Below, piece by piece: positions 5,517-7,248 of a stretch of DNA of 7,248 nt. Numbering within the stretch: position 1 is the first letter of the stretch; every line of letters begins with the position of its first letter. Origin of the DNA: an uncultured Bacteroidota bacterium (GTDB lineage: Bacteria; Bacteroidota; Bacteroidia; UKL13-3); NCBI GenBank assembly GCA_903888395.1, contig CAISTO010000018.1:1-7248 (forward strand), read 5' to 3'. The notes under the pieces are model-generated. The model did not search any database and had not been told where the DNA came from. It saw nothing but the letters and a program-made list of their open reading frames with translations. The position numbers and the translations under genes were made by a program.

Positions 5517-7248
5517 CTAAACTGTAGTTGTGTTATTTTCATTTGGATCGGGGTCGGTTACTTCAGGCTCTAAAACAATATTTTCAGCATTTTTTTTATC
5601 TGCTTCCTCTTGTGCTTCTACCTTTTCAGTATCAATTCTTACTTTTTCAGCATCCATTTCATCAATTTCGTGGTTATGGTATTCGTAAGGACGTTTTCCT
5701 AAAATTACTTCCAAATCAGCTTGGAAAATAATTTCTTTCTTCAATAATTCTTTTGCTAAAATTTCTAATAATTCTTTTTTCTCGTTCAATAATTCTTTTG
5801 TTTTTTTGTAACACATGTCAACCAAATTTCTTACCTCTTGGTCAATTAATTCAGCTGTTTTATCGCTATAAGGTTTTGTAAAACCATATTCATTATTAGG
5901 ATCATTAAAACTTAAATTTCCAACTTTTTCATTCATACCATAAATAGTAACCATTGCGTAGGCCATTTTGGTAATTCTTTCCAAATCGTTTTGCGCACCT
6001 GTACTAATTCTGCTAAATATAATGTCTTCTGCTACACGTCCACCTAAGGTCATACACATCATGTTTACCATTTGTTCGGTAGTATATAAGTATTGGTCTT
6101 TTGGTAAATATTGAGCATATCCTAATGCAGCAACTCCACGCGGAACAATACTTACTTTTACTAATGGATCTACATGTTCTAAAAACCAACCAGCAATTGC
6201 ATGTCCGGCTTCATGGTAAGCCACTATTTGTTTTTCTTGGTCAGAAATTACTTTATTTTTCTTTTCCAAACCACCAATCACCCTATCAATTGCAGCTTGA
6301 AAATCAGAAACATCCACTACTTCTTTATTTCTACGAGCAGCAATTAATGCAGCTTCGTTACATACGTTCATTATTTCAGCACCTGCAAAACCAGCAGTTT
6401 GAGTTGCTAATTTAGTTTCATCTATGTCACCTGCTAGTTTCAATGGTTTTAAATGAACCCTAAAAATAGCTGCTCTTCCTTTTAAATCTGGTTTATCAAT
6501 TGAAATTTGTCTGTCAAATCTACCTGGACGTAACAATGCAGAATCTAAAATATCTGGACGATTGGTAGCAGCTAAAATGATGATTCCGATATTTGTACCA
6601 AATCCATCCATTTCGGTCAATAATTGGTTCAAAGTATTTTCACGCTCATCGTTTGAACCTTGCATGGCATTTTTACCACGCGCACGGCCAACAGCATCTA
6701 TTTCATCTATAAAAATTATACAAGGCGCTTTTTCTTTTGCTTGCTTAAATAAATCTCTCACTCTACTAGCCCCAACTCCTACAAACATTTCCACAAAATC
6801 GGAACCTGAAAGAGAAAAGAAAGGAACTCCAGCTTCACCAGCAACAGCTTTTGCCAACAAAGTTTTTCCTGTTCCTGGCGACCCAATTAATAAAGCTCCT
6901 TTAGGAATTTTACCACCCAAAACTGTATATTTTTTTGGGTTTTTAAGGAAATCTACAATTTCCATTACCTCTTCTTTGGCTTCGTCTAAGCCAGCTACGT
7001 CTTTAAAAGTTATATTTACATTGCTTTCTTTGTCGAATAATTGCGCTCTACTTTTACCAATATTAAATATTTGAGAACCACCTCCACCTCCGCCACCGCT
7101 CATTCTACGAATCATAAAGAATGTAAAACCAATTAATAATAATATAGGTAACCAGTTTACCAAAAAGTTTGAAGTTTCTCTGGTATTTGCATACTCAACA
7201 GGAATTTTCTCGTTTTGAGTAAATTCTTTTTGAGCCTCGTCCATATTT
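5517..7248 (-). CDS. ftsH: ATP-dependent zinc metalloprotease FtsH, N-terminus cut off
   Basis: FtsH is a membrane-anchored hexameric AAA+ protease that unfolds and degrades damaged membrane proteins and short-lived regulators. The frame remains open through the right edge, so the first transmembrane helix and most of the periplasmic domain lie outside. The ATG at 7244 is an internal methionine, not the start. Counting from it, features in order are: transmembrane segment about 28-45; seven-glycine linker 50-56; Walker A GSPGTGKT 121-128; pore loop FVGVG 154-158; Walker B IIFIDEID 176-183; second region of homology with the arginine fingers in LLRPGRFDR 237-245; zinc site HEAGH 344-348; and third zinc ligand D420 in TGAQNDLE. 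The C-terminus from about 525 is an acidic, low-complexity tail. Walker A has Ser where GPPGTGKT is usual. Transcription ends at the hairpin downstream. Its own promoter is outside the window. Confidence 0.98.
   Translation of the reverse strand, partial: NMDEAQKEFTQNEKIPVEYANTRETSNFLVNWLPILLLIGFTFFMIRRMSGGGGGGGSQIFNIGKSRAQLFDKESNVNITFKDVAGLDEAKEEVMEIVDFLKNPKKYTVLGGKIPKGALLIGSPGTGKTLLAKAVAGEAGVPFFSLSGSDFVEMFVGVGASRVRDLFKQAKEKAPCIIFIDEIDAVGRARGKNAMQGSNDERENTLNQLLTEMDGFGTNIGIIILAATNRPDILDSALLRPGRFDRQISIDKPDLKGRAAIFRVHLKPLKLAGDIDETKLATQTAGFAGAEIMNVCNEAALIAARRNKEVVDVSDFQAAIDRVIGGLEKKNKVISDQEKQIVAYHEAGHAIAGWFLEHVDPLVKVSIVPRGVAALGYAQYLPKDQYLYTTEQMVNMMCMTLGGRVAEDIIFSRISTGAQNDLERITKMAYAMVTIYGMNEKVGNLSFNDPNNEYGFTKPYSDKTAELIDQEVRNLVDMCYKKTKELLNEKKELLEILAKELLKKEIIFQADLEVILGKRPYEYHNHEIDEMDAEKVRIDTEKVEAQEEADKKNAENIVLEPEVTDPDPNENNTTTV

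Noticed and set aside
5528..5731. 67-codon open frame on the plus strand
   Set aside because: Antisense to the low-complexity acidic C-terminus of ftsH.
6101..6415. 104-codon open frame on the plus strand
   Set aside because: Antisense to the ftsH protease domain; Leu/Gln-rich shadow translation.
6562..7074. 170-codon open frame on the plus strand
   Set aside because: It is exactly antisense to the most conserved part of ftsH, including Walker A and B; its translation has no recognisable motif.
7077..7097. GGN codon repeat as a regulatory or mobile repeat
   Set aside because: It encodes the seven-glycine linker after the FtsH membrane segment, a common low-complexity feature of FtsH in this phylum.
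7242..7244. ATG as the start of ftsH
   Set aside because: The protein would lack the first membrane helix and periplasmic domain, and the frame is still open to the window edge, so this is an internal Met.

Overview
The window looks like a chromosomal segment of a low-GC member of the Bacteroidota. The protein evidence is a type IX secretion porin (PorV), which is confined to that phylum, together with a Bacteroidota-style FtsH, a short pterin dehydratase and non-Shine-Dalgarno, A-rich translation starts. Assignment below phylum is not possible from the sequence. No rRNA, tRNA, CRISPR array, insertion sequence or phage gene is visible.

Layout, left to right. (1) 1-272, minus strand: the N-terminal part of a secreted protein, probably an alpha/beta-hydrolase-type esterase, cut by the window edge. 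(2) 400-2372, minus strand: a two-gene module in which a UbiA-family membrane prenyltransferase is followed, with a 4-base ATGA overlap, by a type III polyketide synthase. This is the most interesting part of the window, because it suggests a lipid-like prenylated aromatic polyketide. (3) 2517-3224, plus strand: an OmpR/PhoB-type response regulator with no kinase beside it, divergent from the UbiA/PKS pair across a 144-bp AT-rich spacer. (4) 3247-5293, minus strand: a tight porV-ispF-pterin dehydratase run, with gaps of 17 bases (14 if ispF starts at its upstream ATG) and 11 bases, convergent with the regulator and separated from it by a perfect 11-bp hairpin. (5) 5517-7248, minus strand: most of ftsH, its N-terminus beyond the right edge, closed by a strong intrinsic terminator before porV.

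How the genes fit together. porV, ispF and the dehydratase are housekeeping or secretion genes that probably share a transcript starting in the 5294-5453 spacer. ftsH is a separate upstream unit. IspF makes a precursor of the isoprenoid diphosphates that a UbiA enzyme uses, but the two are in different, oppositely placed units, so any link is metabolic and not operonic. The response regulator could control itself and the UbiA/PKS module from the shared spacer; that is inference from position only. The left-edge hydrolase could be a type IX secretion cargo, but its C-terminus, where a sorting domain would lie, is outside the window.
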